Notes: generated by a model not told the origin, from the letters alone. A DNA stretch of 64,000 nt from Acinetobacter lwoffii (GCF_024129355.1 NZ_JAMXXP010000003.1:1-64000); one strand, 5' to 3'. Numbered from the stretch's first letter, positions 38,447-47,566 are shown. Program-made: numbers and translations.

Positions 38447-38971
38447 TTATTCTGGAGTGTGATACATCAGATACAATTCATTTAAGTTTTCTGGAATTTC
38501 TTCTGCAAGCTCGTCCATTAACTGACCATTGCGACGGAAAGTTTCCATTTGTGGATCTTCATCATCGATGCCACTGAAGACCATGATTGGCAGGGTTAAA
38601 TCCACCAGTTGTTCTTCAAATTCTTCAGTAAACCAAGCGTCTTCGTTCAGGAACATGGCATCTACAAAGCCCACACTCCAGTCACCCAAGCTTGATTCAG
38701 TATCTGCTTCTTCAATTTCAAACGGGAACGTAATCCCTTCTTCATTGGCTAAGCTTTGACGAATAGACTCTAACCATGCTTGCACCTGAGTGATGATTTC
38801 TGCAGGCACTTTCTTTTGATTACTATCAAAAAGTTCGTCTAACCATTTGTCGAATTTTGGGCCTACTGCAATAGCACATAAGAAACCATGGGTTGCCGCG
38901 AAATCTAGACCATGTTCATTTTGGTCACCATCTAGATATTCACTCAACAGGTCTAAATCTAAAGCACTCAT
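38447..38971 (-). CDS. UPF0149/YgfB-family protein
   Basis: A 174-residue acidic protein of the UPF0149 (YgfB/YecA) family. The pattern HEHGLDFAATHGFLCAIAVGP near residues 18-38 and the acidic C-terminal helices are typical. Pseudomonas YgfB is reported to affect transcription of an ampD paralogue, but no role is shown for this gene. It lies about 70 bases downstream of the small acidic protein gene, with a perfect 11-bp hairpin between them. Confidence 0.8.
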   Translation of the reverse strand: MSALDLDLLSEYLDGDQNEHGLDFAATHGFLCAIAVGPKFDKWLDELFDSNQKKVPAEIITQVQAWLESIRQSLANEEGITFPFEIEEADTESSLGDWSVGFVDAMFLNEDAWFTEEFEEQLVDLTLPIMVFSGIDDEDPQMETFRRNGQLMDELAEEIPENLNELYLMYHTPE

Positions 38972-39000
38972 CTAACATCCAAACTTAGAAAACCGAAAGG

Positions 39001-39032
39001 TTTAGCATAGCATTTATTCAGGCTATGCTAAA
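39001..39032. repeat. perfect 11-bp inverted repeat
   Basis: TTTAGCATAGC (39001-39011) and GCTATGCTAAA (39022-39032) flank a 10-base loop. It lies between two minus-strand genes and has no clear T-run on either side, so it may be an mRNA-stabilising hairpin or weak terminator. Confidence 0.65.
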
Positions 39033-39042
39033 TCCGAATTCG

Positions 39043-39249
39043 TTAATCTTCGTCGTCAAAATCGTCGTCATCGTCGAAGTCATAGTCAAAATCTTTGAGT
39101 TCGCGCTCTAAACGACGTTGGGTCAGCAGATCATCGATCAGACGACGTTTTTCCAACGACTCTTTAGCACTGAGCTTGCTAGAAGCCTCATCGAAATTAA
39201 CATCATCTTCACCGAAGTTATCATCTAGTTCAAAATCTGTAGAAGACAC
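39043..39249 (-). CDS. PA3496-family small acidic protein
   Basis: A 68-residue very acidic protein. The middle has a basic helix (LEKRRLIDDLLTQRRLERELKDF) and the end is an Asp-rich tail (DFDDDDDFDDED). This plan matches the PA3496 family, described as a putative envelope integrity protein. No signal peptide or membrane segment is visible. The last nine residues include seven Asp/Glu. Confidence 0.75.
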   Translation of the reverse strand: MSSTDFELDDNFGEDDVNFDEASSKLSAKESLEKRRLIDDLLTQRRLERELKDFDYDFDDDDDFDDED

Positions 39250-39648
39250 TAAAACTTCCTCATGAGTGAAAAATGTAAAAGGATTTAAGCGCTATTTATC
39301 GTGCCTAAAATAACAAGTCAAGTTTTATTTGGATTTTCGTATTTTTAATTTGTAATTAGGGGTTTTTTCTGTCTCAATTGTGTGCCATGATATAATCCAC
39401 CCTGCGTCCTTATGTTTTTTGATTCTCCTTTTTTGAGTCATAAACAGACACGCATGGGATGAACTTGAAAACAACAAATTCACCCCCATCTTAAATTACT
39501 GAATTTCATTTTAAATATTTTATCAGACAGCTTTCATGCTGAATTCTCTGATGAAATATATAGGCTATTCACTAAATTTAACGAGCTTAAATCGTGCAGC
39601 ATTGTACGGTTTTTTACTGCCACAGATTCAACGAAGAGTAAGCAAAAG
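39250..39648 (+). other. intergenic region with rpoD promoter and long leader
   Basis: This 399-base gap holds no convincing gene. It has the promoter listed at 39388-39396 and then about 245 bases of AT-rich leader before rpoD. No strong hairpin or small protein is obvious in the leader; an undetected small RNA cannot be excluded. Confidence 0.5.
39388..39396 (+). promoter_or_regulatory. extended -10 promoter of rpoD
   Basis: TGA-TATAAT is a perfect extended -10 element. No good -35 box is seen at 16-18 bases. Transcription would start near 39403, about 245 bases before the rpoD start. Confidence 0.65.
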
Positions 39649-41532
39649 ATGAGCGATATGACTTCCCCTACTTCTCAAGTAGCGGCTCTGATTAGCCGAG
39701 GCAAAGAACAAGGTTATTTAACCTTCGCTGAGGTTAACGATCATCTGCCGGACTCCATCACAGAAAGCGAGCAGATTGAAGATATCATTCAGATGCTGAA
39801 TGACGTCGGTATTCCGGTACATGATCGCGCGCCTGAATCTGATGATACGATGTTCGAAGATACTGCAGAAGCGGCGGATGAAGTTGCAGAAGAAGAAGCT
39901 GCAGCCGTACTTGCATCGGTAGAAAACGAGCCAGGTCGTACCACTGACCCTGTACGTATGTATATGCGTGAAATGGGTACAGTAGAACTTCTGACTCGTG
40001 AAGGCGAAATCAGCATCGCAAAACGCATCGAAGAAGGTATTCGTGATGTTTTGCACTCGATTGCTTACTGGCCGAATGCGGTAGAAGTGGTACTGCAAGA
40101 ATACAAAGATTATGAGGCGGGCGAACGCCGTCTTGCTGACCTTTTATCAGGTTATTTAGATCCTGAATCAGATGAAGAAATTCCTGAAGTTCTAGAAGAA
40201 GTTGTTCTGGCTGAAGATGAGACTGACTCGAAAAAATCGACCAAAGATGTAAAACTGGACGATGATGAAGAGGAAGAAGAAGCAGATTCTGATGATGAAT
40301 CAGAAGCAGATTCTGGTCCAGATCCTGAAATTGCTAAAGCGCGTTTTACTGAACTGGAAAATGCGTGGCTGAATACCAAAGCAACTATTGAAAAACATGG
40401 TCGTGACAGCAAACAGGCTGAAGAAGCTTTGCAGGCACTTGCAACTGTATTCATGATGTTCAAATTTACCCCGCGTCTATTTGATATCATTTCTGAAATG
40501 ATTCGTGGTACCCATGATCAAATTCGTGGTGCAGAACGTGAAGTGATGCGTTATGCAGTACGTCGTGGCCGTATGGATCGCACCCAGTTCCGTACCAGCT
40601 TCCCGGGCCAAGAATCGAATCCAGCCTGGTTAGATGAGCAGATCGCAAAAACACCTGCAGACCAGAAAGCTTATCTGGAAAAAGTACGTCCAGACGTATT
40701 GGCCTTCCAGCAAAAAATTGCCGATATCGAGAAAGAGCTTGGCCTTGATGTAAAAGGCATTAAAGACATTGCCAAACGTATGGCCGTCGGTGAAGCCAAA
40801 GCACGTCGTGCCAAGAAAGAAATGGTTGAAGCGAACTTGCGTCTGGTAATTTCGATTGCGAAGAAATATACCAACCGTGGCTTGCAATTCCTGGATCTGA
40901 TTCAGGAAGGTAACATCGGTCTGATGAAAGCCGTAGACAAGTTTGAATACCGTCGTGGTTATAAATTCTCGACTTATGCGACTTGGTGGATTCGTCAGGC
41001 AATCACACGTTCGATTGCGGATCAGGCACGTACCATTCGTATTCCGGTACACATGATTGAAACGATCAACAAGATCAACCGTGTATCTCGTCAGCTTCTA
41101 CAGGAAATGGGGCGTGAACCGACGCCTGAAGAACTGGGCGAACGTCTGGAAATGGACGAAGTTAAAGTACGTAAAGTACTGAAAATCGCCAAAGAACCGA
41201 TTTCGATGGAAACACCGATCGGTGATGATGAAGATTCGCATCTGGGTGATTTCATTGAAGACAGCAACATCACGTCACCAATTGATGCTGCAACGTCTGA
41301 AGGCCTGAAAGAAGCAACACGTGAAGTTCTGGAAAACCTGACTGAACGTGAAGCCAAAGTCCTGAAAATGCGTTTTGGTATCGACATGCCGACCGACCAT
41401 ACTTTGGAAGAAGTGGGCAAACAGTTTGACGTAACACGTGAACGTATTCGTCAGATTGAAGCCAAAGCACTGCGTAAACTTCGCCATCCATCGCGTTCAG
41501 AACACTTACGTTCATTCCTTGAGAATGATTAA
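39649..41532 (+). CDS. rpoD: RNA polymerase primary sigma factor
   Basis: Housekeeping sigma-70 of 627 residues. Region 1.1 is at the N-terminus. Region 1.2 holds [18 protein letters not shown] near residue 103. A non-conserved region follows with an acidic run ([18 protein letters not shown], about 204-221). Region 2 has [29 protein letters not shown] and [17 protein letters not shown]. Region 4.2 has the helix-turn-helix ending [20 protein letters not shown]. No truncation. It is not beside dnaG or rpsU. Confidence 0.98.
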   Translation: MSDMTSPTSQVAALISRGKEQGYLTFAEVNDHLPDSITESEQIEDIIQMLNDVGIPVHDRAPESDDTMFEDTAEAADEVAEEEAAAVLASVENEPGRTTDPVRMYMREMGTVELLTREGEISIAKRIEEGIRDVLHSIAYWPNAVEVVLQEYKDYEAGERRLADLLSGYLDPESDEEIPEVLEEVVLAEDETDSKKSTKDVKLDDDEEEEEADSDDESEADSGPDPEIAKARFTELENAWLNTKATIEKHGRDSKQAEEALQALATVFMMFKFTPRLFDIISEMIRGTHDQIRGAEREVMRYAVRRGRMDRTQFRTSFPGQESNPAWLDEQIAKTPADQKAYLEKVRPDVLAFQQKIADIEKELGLDVKGIKDIAKRMAVGEAKARRAKKEMVEANLRLVISIAKKYTNRGLQFLDLIQEGNIGLMKAVDKFEYRRGYKFSTYATWWIRQAITRSIADQARTIRIPVHMIETINKINRVSRQLLQEMGREPTPEELGERLEMDEVKVRKVLKIAKEPISMETPIGDDEDSHLGDFIEDSNITSPIDAATSEGLKEATREVLENLTEREAKVLKMRFGIDMPTDHTLEEVGKQFDVTRERIRQIEAKALRKLRHPSRSEHLRSFLEND

Positions 41533-41600
41533 GATTTGATACTTGATGTGGAGACTTGAAATTTGATCATCAGTCTCCATTTAAGTAGCCAAGACAGACC

Positions 41601-41630
41601 CAAACGCCTGCATGATTGCAGGCGTTTAAA
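41601..41630 (+). terminator. hairpin terminator of rpoD overlapping the ybeD leader
   Basis: A perfect 10-bp stem AAACGCCTGC / GCAGGCGTTT with a 6-base loop ends 18 bases before the ybeD start. The T-run is short, so read-through into ybeD is possible. Confidence 0.65.
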
Positions 41631-41645
41631 ATTAGGGGGACTACC

Positions 41646-41933
41646 ATGTTAGACCGTACACCATCTCGTGAACTTCAAGAACATCTTTGGGTTTTCCCTA
41701 TGGATTATCCGATTAAACTGATTGGCCTTGCGGGCGATGAATTGCGTCACGCTGTCATCGACATTTTTCTAAAACATTTTCCAGATTTTGAAGGTGATAG
41801 CGTAAGTATTACACCATCACGTACTGGCAAATATCACTCCATTACCGCACAACTGCGCTTTCTGGAGCTGGAACAGGTGCATGCAGTGTATGCAGATTTG
41901 GCCGCCTGCCCGCTGATTAAAACTGCATTGTAA
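41646..41933 (+). CDS. ybeD: DUF493 / YbeD-family protein
   Basis: A 95-residue alpha-beta protein resembling E. coli YbeD. WVFPMDYPIKLIGLA near the N-terminus and a conserved SRTGKYHSITAQLRF in the middle are family marks. ATG 41646, after AGGGGGA, is chosen since the upstream extension overlaps the terminator hairpin. ybeD commonly precedes lipB, as here, but its function is not known; a terminator separates the two. Confidence 0.88.
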   Translation: MLDRTPSRELQEHLWVFPMDYPIKLIGLAGDELRHAVIDIFLKHFPDFEGDSVSITPSRTGKYHSITAQLRFLELEQVHAVYADLAACPLIKTAL

Positions 41934-41945
41934 TCGAAAATACAA

Positions 41946-41973
41946 AAGACACGCTTCCGGGCGTGTTTTTTTA
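41946..41973 (+). terminator. intrinsic terminator of ybeD
   Basis: Stem ACACGC / GCGTGT with a 6-base loop is followed by TTTTTTT. Confidence 0.75.
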
Positions 41974-42083
41974 TGCCTGTACAATGACTGAGCTAGCGCT
42001 TAAATATTGCAGATCTCGCCCCTATTTCATGCCGAAGCCATTATAATTATGATCAGTTTTTATAATTACTAAGGACACTCCCT

Positions 42084-42743
42084 GTGACTGATGTGCTGCA
42101 AAAGCCCGAGCTGATCATTCGTCAATATCACGACCTCACACCTTATGAAGATCGTTTTCTGGAAATGAAAACATTTACGGAAACCCGTGATGAACATAGC
42201 CCGGATCAATTGTGGATTTTGCAACATCAGGATGTACTCACTCAAGGTCAGGCAGGAAAACCGGAACATATTCTAATACCGAGCAATATCCCGGTGATTC
42301 AGACCGATCGTGGTGGTCAGGTGACCTGGCATGGTCCCGGTCAATTGGTGGCTTACTTCATGTTTGACCTGAATCGTCTGGGCTGGAATGTGCGCACGCT
42401 GGTGTCTTATGCTGAAAACCTAATGATTGACTTGCTGAAAAAATATGGCATTGATGCCTATGCCAAACCGGATGCACCCGGGGTATATGTGTCTGAGCGA
42501 AAAATTGGCTCACTCGGTTTTAAAATTCGTAAAGGCCGTAGCTACCATGGTCTGTCTTTAAATCTAGATTGTGATCTGAGCGGATTCAATACCATTAACC
42601 CTTGTGGCTATGCAGGACTGGAAATGGTGCGCATGATTGACCTGCTCGAACAACCGCCTCAATTCAGCCAGTTGTGCACTGAAATTATTGAAACTTTGCG
42701 CCACAGCGGGTACTTTAAGCAAATAACTGTCGAGCAAAGATAA
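42084..42743 (+). CDS. lipB: octanoyl-ACP:protein N-octanoyltransferase
   Basis: Moves octanoate from acyl carrier protein to lipoyl domains, the first step of lipoylation. It has 219 residues. Substrate-site block [18 protein letters not shown] lies at about 74-91. The catalytic Lys140 is in [11 protein letters not shown] and the catalytic Cys174 in [10 protein letters not shown]. The start is GTG 42084, with AAGGA upstream. lipA is not in the window. Confidence 0.96.
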   Translation: MTDVLQKPELIIRQYHDLTPYEDRFLEMKTFTETRDEHSPDQLWILQHQDVLTQGQAGKPEHILIPSNIPVIQTDRGGQVTWHGPGQLVAYFMFDLNRLGWNVRTLVSYAENLMIDLLKKYGIDAYAKPDAPGVYVSERKIGSLGFKIRKGRSYHGLSLNLDCDLSGFNTINPCGYAGLEMVRMIDLLEQPPQFSQLCTEIIETLRHSGYFKQITVEQR

Positions 42744-42817
42744 AGCCTTTGCATTTCAACCCCAAATAAATTAGAGTATTTACTCTAAACTAATAATATT
42801 GAGATAGGGATCATCAC

Positions 42818-43351
42818 GTGATTGCGACTAAATCCGTAAAACCCGCTTTGCAGCTTGCCTATGTCAAACTCATGATGGATGTGATTGGCCGAGGTCTGGT
42901 CATGGCAAGTCAGGTGGATAAAGAAATCAAACAGGAAGTGGCCCATTTTCCAGAAAATTTTACTCTTTCCATGAAAGTCTTTCCACATGGCCCGGCCTTT
43001 GTGGCGCGGGTCACTGAGGACAAACAACTGGAACTGGTCAAAAATCTGGAAAAAGCACCTGATTTGATCATTACCTTTAAACATCTGCACCATGCCTTTT
43101 TGGTGTTTTCTTTTCAGGAAAGCACCTCACAGGCTTTTGCCCATGACCGTATGATTGCTGATGGCGATATTTCCAATGCCATTCGTCTGGTACGTTGCCT
43201 GAATAAAATGGAAGCACTGATTTTGCCGAAAATGGTGGCACAACTGGCAGTTAAAGAATATCCAAGCAATCTGAGCCTAAAAGAAAAACTAAGCGAAGCG
43301 AGCAGTATTTATCTGAAAATCGCTCAATCCTATTTGAAACGGAGTGTATAA
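42818..43351 (+). CDS. SCP2-like lipid-binding protein (tentative)
   Basis: A 177-residue soluble protein. The middle, NFTLSMKVFPHGPAFVARVTEDKQLELV then PDLIITFKHLHHAFLVFSFQESTSQAFAHDRMIADGDISNAIRLVRCL, shows a beta-sheet followed by an Ala/Asp-Gly-Asp block, as in sterol carrier protein 2 domains. No profile was run, so this is inference. The start is GTG 42818 after ATAGGGA. The stop is 1 base from the alcohol dehydrogenase start, so they form an operon. Confidence 0.7.
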   Translation: MIATKSVKPALQLAYVKLMMDVIGRGLVMASQVDKEIKQEVAHFPENFTLSMKVFPHGPAFVARVTEDKQLELVKNLEKAPDLIITFKHLHHAFLVFSFQESTSQAFAHDRMIADGDISNAIRLVRCLNKMEALILPKMVAQLAVKEYPSNLSLKEKLSEASSIYLKIAQSYLKRSV

Positions 43352-43352
43352 C

Positions 43353-44537
43353 ATGGCTAAACCTTATTATGAATTTTTCTGTCCGGTCAAAGTGATTGCC
43401 GGTCATGCCGCGTTAGAACATATTCCGTTTGAACTTGCGACTTTGGGGGCCAAACGTCCGCTGATCATTACCGACAAAGGTGTACGCGCCAACAACCTGC
43501 TGGCACCAATTGAAGCTGCATTTGAAATGGCGGATGCGGCAATTGTCGCCATTTTTGATGACGTCCCACCCGACTCTAGCTTGGGTACAGTACGCAGTGC
43601 AGCAAAACTGTATCGCGAAAATCATTGTGATGCGATCATTGCTGTGGGCGGTGGTTCAGTCATTGATACCTCTAAGGCAACCAATATTCTGGTCTCTGAA
43701 GGCGGTGATGACCTGCTGAAATATTCAGGTGCACATAACCTTCCTAAGCCGCTGAAACCGTTCTTTGTGATTCCAACCACGTCTGGTACAGGTTCAGAAG
43801 TGACCATGGTCGCTGTCGTGTCGGACACTGAAAAGAACGTCAAAATGCCGTTCGCCTCTTATTATCTGATGCCGCATGCTGCAATTCTGGATCCCCGCAT
43901 GACCCAGACCTTGCCGCCGCATTTAACCGCCATGACCGCAATGGATGCTATGACTCATGCGGTCGAAGCTTATACCTGCATGGCAGCCAATCCGATTTCG
44001 GATGCTTATGCGACTGCAGCAGTCAAAAAGATCAGTACCCACTTATTTAACGTACTGGACAACCCTTCCGATGCACAAGGCCGTCTGGAACTGGCACAGG
44101 CATCGACCATGGCGGGAATTGCATTTTCTAACTCCATGGTCGGTATTGTCCATTCACTGGGGCACTCATTGGGTGCAGTGCTACACCTGCCGCATGGTTT
44201 ATGCATGAACTTATTCCTGCCTTATGTGCTGGAATACAACAAAGAGGTCAATGGTGACAAAATCGCAGATTTGCTCCTGCCTTTGGCGGGTGCCGATATT
44301 TATGCACAAACGCCAGCGCATCTACGTGCTGACAAAACCATTGCGACGATTCTGACCATGCGTGACCGGATTTACAGTCTGACCAAATTACCACGCACAT
44401 TACGTGAAACCGGTAAGATTTCTGAAGCCCAGCTCGATGAAGTGGCAGAGAAAGCCCTGAATGATGGTTCCATCATTTATAACCCGAAAGAAGCCACCCT
44501 GGAAGATTTAAAATCTATCTTAAAAAAGGCTTGGTAA
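43353..44537 (+). CDS. iron-containing alcohol dehydrogenase
   Basis: A 394-residue type III alcohol dehydrogenase. NAD-binding motif AVGGGSVIDTSKA is near residues 95-107. IPTTSGTGSEVT follows near 140. The iron site is in MTAMDAMTHAVEAY and HSLGHSLGAVLHLPHG, with Asp and His ligands in place. ATG 43353 lies after GGAG and only 1 base after the previous stop. The oxidised alcohol is unknown; the SCP2-like partner hints at a hydrophobic substrate, which is inference. A terminator follows. Confidence 0.9.
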   Translation: MAKPYYEFFCPVKVIAGHAALEHIPFELATLGAKRPLIITDKGVRANNLLAPIEAAFEMADAAIVAIFDDVPPDSSLGTVRSAAKLYRENHCDAIIAVGGGSVIDTSKATNILVSEGGDDLLKYSGAHNLPKPLKPFFVIPTTSGTGSEVTMVAVVSDTEKNVKMPFASYYLMPHAAILDPRMTQTLPPHLTAMTAMDAMTHAVEAYTCMAANPISDAYATAAVKKISTHLFNVLDNPSDAQGRLELAQASTMAGIAFSNSMVGIVHSLGHSLGAVLHLPHGLCMNLFLPYVLEYNKEVNGDKIADLLLPLAGADIYAQTPAHLRADKTIATILTMRDRIYSLTKLPRTLRETGKISEAQLDEVAEKALNDGSIIYNPKEATLEDLKSILKKAW

Positions 44538-44571
44538 TTACTGAAAAATAAGCCAATATAGCCGAAATTCT

Positions 44572-44603
44572 AGCCTGATGTTTTTTTAAACATCAGGCTT
44601 TTA
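44572..44603 (+). terminator. intrinsic terminator of the alcohol dehydrogenase operon
   Basis: A 12-bp stem AGCCTGATGTTT / AAACATCAGGCT is followed by a short T-run. Confidence 0.8.
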
Positions 44604-44639
44604 TCTTGCATAAGAAAAAATTCGATTTCTTTTTTTGAA

Positions 44640-44655
44640 TGGCACATTTTATGCA
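44640..44655 (+). promoter_or_regulatory. sigma-54-type promoter upstream of the APC permease
   Basis: TGGCAC-ATTTT-ATGCA matches the -24/-12 element. The GG and GC doublets are exactly 10 bases apart. Transcription would start near 44667, leaving about 138 bases of leader. Confidence 0.6.
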
Positions 44656-44734
44656 GGACAAAAGTCAAAAAAATAGCTAGCAAAAGCCGTTCTTTTCAAG
44701 TAGATTGGCGGACTTTTATAGAAAACTGTAGGGG

Positions 44735-44757
44735 GGATCGTTCGTCTCAAACGATCC
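44735..44757 (+). promoter_or_regulatory. leader hairpin of the APC permease gene
   Basis: A perfect 8-bp stem GGATCGTT / AACGATCC with a 7-base loop lies in the predicted leader, 48 bases before the start codon. It has no T-run. Confidence 0.45.
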
Positions 44758-44804
44758 TTATAAATATGACTGATCCTTGATCAACGATTAAGAGGATAAC
44801 GCCG

Positions 44805-46196
44805 TTGACTAATATCTCTGGGACTCAATCGGCAGCTAAACTGCAAAAAACGCTGGGACTCTGGCACATCATTATTATTGGTTTAGCTTATATTCAACCC
44901 ATGACCTTGTTTGATACATTTGGTCTGGTATCTGAAGAAAGTAACTTCCACGTTCCTACCTCTTACATTTTTGCACTGATTGCAATTTTGTTAACCTCCT
45001 TGAGCTATGGTCATATGATTCGTCGCTACCCTTCTTCGGGTTCGGCCTATACCTATGCGCAAAAATCCATCCACCCGAACGTAGGTTTCATGGTGGGTTG
45101 GTCATCCTTGCTGGATTACCTGTTATCGCCAATGGTCAATATCATTCTGGCGGTAATTTATCTGGAAGCACTTTTCCCAGATATGAACCATTGGGTTTGG
45201 GTCATTGGTTTAACCGCCTTTATGACTGCGATTAACCTTCGTGGTGCGAGATTTGTTGCCAACTTCAACAGTATGATTGTATTCGTACAATTGGGCGTCA
45301 TTGCATACTTCACCTGGATGGTTTACCAACTTTTGGAAGGTGGCGTAAATGCAGACGGCACACTGGTCGATGCAAAATATCAACTGTGGAGTTTAGAGCC
45401 ATTCTGGAATGAGTTTACTTCTGTTGCTGCCCTGATTACCGGTGCAACCTTACTGTGCTTCTCATTTACAGGTTTTGACTCCTTAAGTTCTCTTGCTGAA
45501 GAAACCAAAGATACCGAGAAAACCTTACCTAAAGCGATTTTCTTGACTGCATTATTGGCAGGTATCATCTTCATCATCAGTACTTACTTCATGCAGATCT
45601 TCTTCCCGAATGATCCAAAAACTTACTTTGAAGATATCGCTGCAACACAGCCTGATATTTTACAAGCTGTCGGTGGCGTGGCGTTTAAGACAGTTGTACT
45701 TTACTTCGCGATTGTGACAGTTATGGCTTCTGGTATTTCAGCGCATGCGGGTGTATCACGTCTGATGTACGTGATGGGTCGTGATGGCGTAATCAACAAG
45801 AAGATCTTCGGTCATATTAGCCCGAAAAACTATACACCTTCATACAACATCCTAATCGCTGGTGCAGTGGCTTTAACTGCTGGCTTTATGGATCTTGATT
45901 TTGTTGTATCGTTGATCAGCTTTGGTGCCTTGACTGCATTCAGTTTCGTCAACTTGTCGGTGATTTCACGTTATGCATTACGTGATGGTCGCACCAAGAG
46001 TGCTAAAGAGATCATGAACTTTGTCGTTGTTCCTTTACTTGGCTTCATTTCAGTATTTGCATTGTGGCTAGAAGTCGATGAAGCTTCGCTTAAATATGGT
46101 CTGATCTGGGCATTTGGCGGTATCCTGTACTTGGGCTATAAAACCAAAGGCTTCAAGCACCCTGCTCCTCAGCACAATGAATTTGATGATAAATAA
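44805..46196 (+). CDS. APC-superfamily amino acid/polyamine permease
   Basis: A 463-residue permease with about twelve membrane helices. The N-terminal helix holds GLWHIIIIGLAYIQPMTLFDTFGLV, resembling putrescine importers of the PuuP type. The broken helix G-x-T motif region and FSFTGFDSLSSLAEETKDTEKTLPKAI (about 227-253) are typical of the family. It starts at TTG 44805 after AAGAGGA. A sigma-54-like promoter suggests nitrogen-linked control; the substrate (putrescine or an amino acid) is not decided. A strong terminator follows. Confidence 0.85.
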   Translation: MTNISGTQSAAKLQKTLGLWHIIIIGLAYIQPMTLFDTFGLVSEESNFHVPTSYIFALIAILLTSLSYGHMIRRYPSSGSAYTYAQKSIHPNVGFMVGWSSLLDYLLSPMVNIILAVIYLEALFPDMNHWVWVIGLTAFMTAINLRGARFVANFNSMIVFVQLGVIAYFTWMVYQLLEGGVNADGTLVDAKYQLWSLEPFWNEFTSVAALITGATLLCFSFTGFDSLSSLAEETKDTEKTLPKAIFLTALLAGIIFIISTYFMQIFFPNDPKTYFEDIAATQPDILQAVGGVAFKTVVLYFAIVTVMASGISAHAGVSRLMYVMGRDGVINKKIFGHISPKNYTPSYNILIAGAVALTAGFMDLDFVVSLISFGALTAFSFVNLSVISRYALRDGRTKSAKEIMNFVVVPLLGFISVFALWLEVDEASLKYGLIWAFGGILYLGYKTKGFKHPAPQHNEFDDK

Positions 46197-46213
46197 TATC
46201 GTTCCAATTCAAA

Positions 46214-46242
46214 TAAAAAAGGCGCTTCATGCGCCTTTTTTA
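46214..46242. terminator. bidirectional intrinsic terminator
   Basis: Stem AAAAAAGGCGC / GCGCCTTTTTT lies between convergent genes. Confidence 0.85.
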
Positions 46243-46264
46243 TGTCTGTCATGTTTTGATTTTA

Positions 46265-46702
46265 CTAATACAGATAGCAATCAAAACCCATCTGGGTATT
46301 GACCCGATTATTTTCATAACCCAGTTTCTCAATAAACAGACTGCGATTAGACAATAACTTTTGCTCTTCCGGACCTAAACGGGCTCTATTTTTGATAGCC
46401 AGTTGATACATTTCATCGACGACATCCTGAAAAATATCACAGACTTCCTCACGCTTGGCGGGCTTTAATTTACGCCCCCGCCAGGTCCATTGAAAATCAT
46501 CTGAATTCAGGCTCTGCCCCCATTTTTCGATACGTGTATCTAAGCGTTTTTGCATGTTGAGCAAGCCCTGCTGTATTTCCGCTTGAGTAATGGGTTGAAT
46601 TTCCTTTGTTGCCGATGTGGCAGCACTGCTCTCTTCCGCACTGATGGAAGCCGCAATAGTTCCAAGGCAACATGCGATGACAAGTTTTAATAGAGGCTTC
46701 AA
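46265..46702 (-). CDS. secreted protein, unknown function
   Basis: A 145-residue protein. It opens with MKPLLKLVIACCLGTIAASISAEE, a good Sec signal peptide with cleavage after the Ala of ISA. The mature part has a Gln/Asp-rich helix, a basic block RGRKLKPAKREEV, and ends MGFDCYLY. TTG 46702 is chosen since AAAAGG precedes it by 7 bases; an upstream ATG gives a long leader before the signal. No family recognised. Convergent with the permease gene. Confidence 0.6.
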   Translation of the reverse strand: MKPLLKLVIACCLGTIAASISAEESSAATSATKEIQPITQAEIQQGLLNMQKRLDTRIEKWGQSLNSDDFQWTWRGRKLKPAKREEVCDIFQDVVDEMYQLAIKNRARLGPEEQKLLSNRSLFIEKLGYENNRVNTQMGFDCYLY

Positions 46703-46789
46703 GGCTGTACCTTTTGTTATATTTGATGAAGTTATAGACTCAAGCATACAATGAAGTGAAAAGCAGTTTATCTATCTGTTACACAAAAT

Positions 46790-46818
46790 AAAAAAGCCAC
46801 CCAAAGGCAGCTTTTACA
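46790..46818 (-). terminator. weak intrinsic terminator of trmL
   Basis: An imperfect stem AAAAGCC / GGCAGCTTTT with one bulge lies downstream of trmL on the minus strand. Confidence 0.45.
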
Positions 46819-46836
46819 ATCATCACAAATTTCAGC

Positions 46837-47313
46837 TTAAAGCGTTTTAAAACCTTGCTGACGCCAAGCTTCATAGACAATTACTGCAGTGGCATTCGAC
46901 AGGTTCAAACTTCGGGAGTTTTCTGCCATCGGTAAACGAATCCAGTGCTTTTGTAGAAACATCAGACGAACATGTTCAGGCAGACCACGAGTTTCCGGAC
47001 CCATTAATAAAGCTACCGGACGGTTTAAATCCGAAGTATGCGGTGTTTCAGAACCTTTGGTGGTCAATGGATAGATTGCATCCAGACCAATGCCTTTACT
47101 TGCCAGATCAGCCAGACAGTCTTCGATATTTTCCCAAATCTGCATATTGGCATATTCGTGATAATCCAGACCGGCACGTTTTAGCTTTTTGTCATCCAGT
47201 TCAAAACCCAGCGGTTTGACCAGATGCAACTGTGCTCCGGTATTGGCACACAGACGAATGATATTGCCTGTATTTGCAGGAATTTCAGGCTCATATAAAA
47301 CAACGTGGATCAC
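46837..47313 (-). CDS. trmL: tRNA (cytidine/uridine-34 2'-O)-methyltransferase TrmL
   Basis: SPOUT methyltransferase of 158 residues that methylates the wobble base of tRNA-Leu in E. coli. Opening [29 protein letters not shown], the later [11 protein letters not shown] and the knot-forming [19 protein letters not shown] are all present. The start is GTG 47313. The 58-bp tandem repeats lie just upstream. It is relevant that the window also carries a tRNA-Leu(UAA) gene, a substrate type for this enzyme. Confidence 0.93.
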   Translation of the reverse strand: MIHVVLYEPEIPANTGNIIRLCANTGAQLHLVKPLGFELDDKKLKRAGLDYHEYANMQIWENIEDCLADLASKGIGLDAIYPLTTKGSETPHTSDLNRPVALLMGPETRGLPEHVRLMFLQKHWIRLPMAENSRSLNLSNATAVIVYEAWRQQGFKTL

Positions 47314-47349
47314 AGCTTACTCACTCAATATATTTAATTCAGACACGAC

Positions 47350-47566
47350 ACTCATCTTGCGCTCGGGCAAAGCAGTGCTTTGCTTATCCTCTTACTTCAG
47401 GCCTAGCCTTCGTCTTGCGCTCGGGGCAAAGCAGCGCTTTGCTTATCCTCTTACTTCAGGCACAGCCTTCGTCTTGCGCTCGGACAAAGCAGCGCTTTGC
47501 TTATCCTCTTACTTCAGGCACAGCCTTCGTCTTGCGCTCGGACAAAGCAGTGCTTTGCTTATCCTC
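47350..47566. repeat. tandem 58-bp repeat, 3.7 copies
   Basis: Three full copies (47350-47407, 47408-47466 and 47467-47524, the second with one extra G) and a 42-base partial copy (47525-47566). Each holds a hairpin CAAAGC-AGY-GCTTTG. Differences between copies within the hairpin fall in the loop (AGT or AGC). The partial copy overlaps the 3' end of cysG and supplies its stop codon. The array fills most of the gap between cysG and trmL. Confidence 0.9.

Noticed and set aside
47350..47566. CRISPR array
   Set aside because: The units are directly adjacent with no unique spacers, and no cas genes are near. The array is a tandem repeat.
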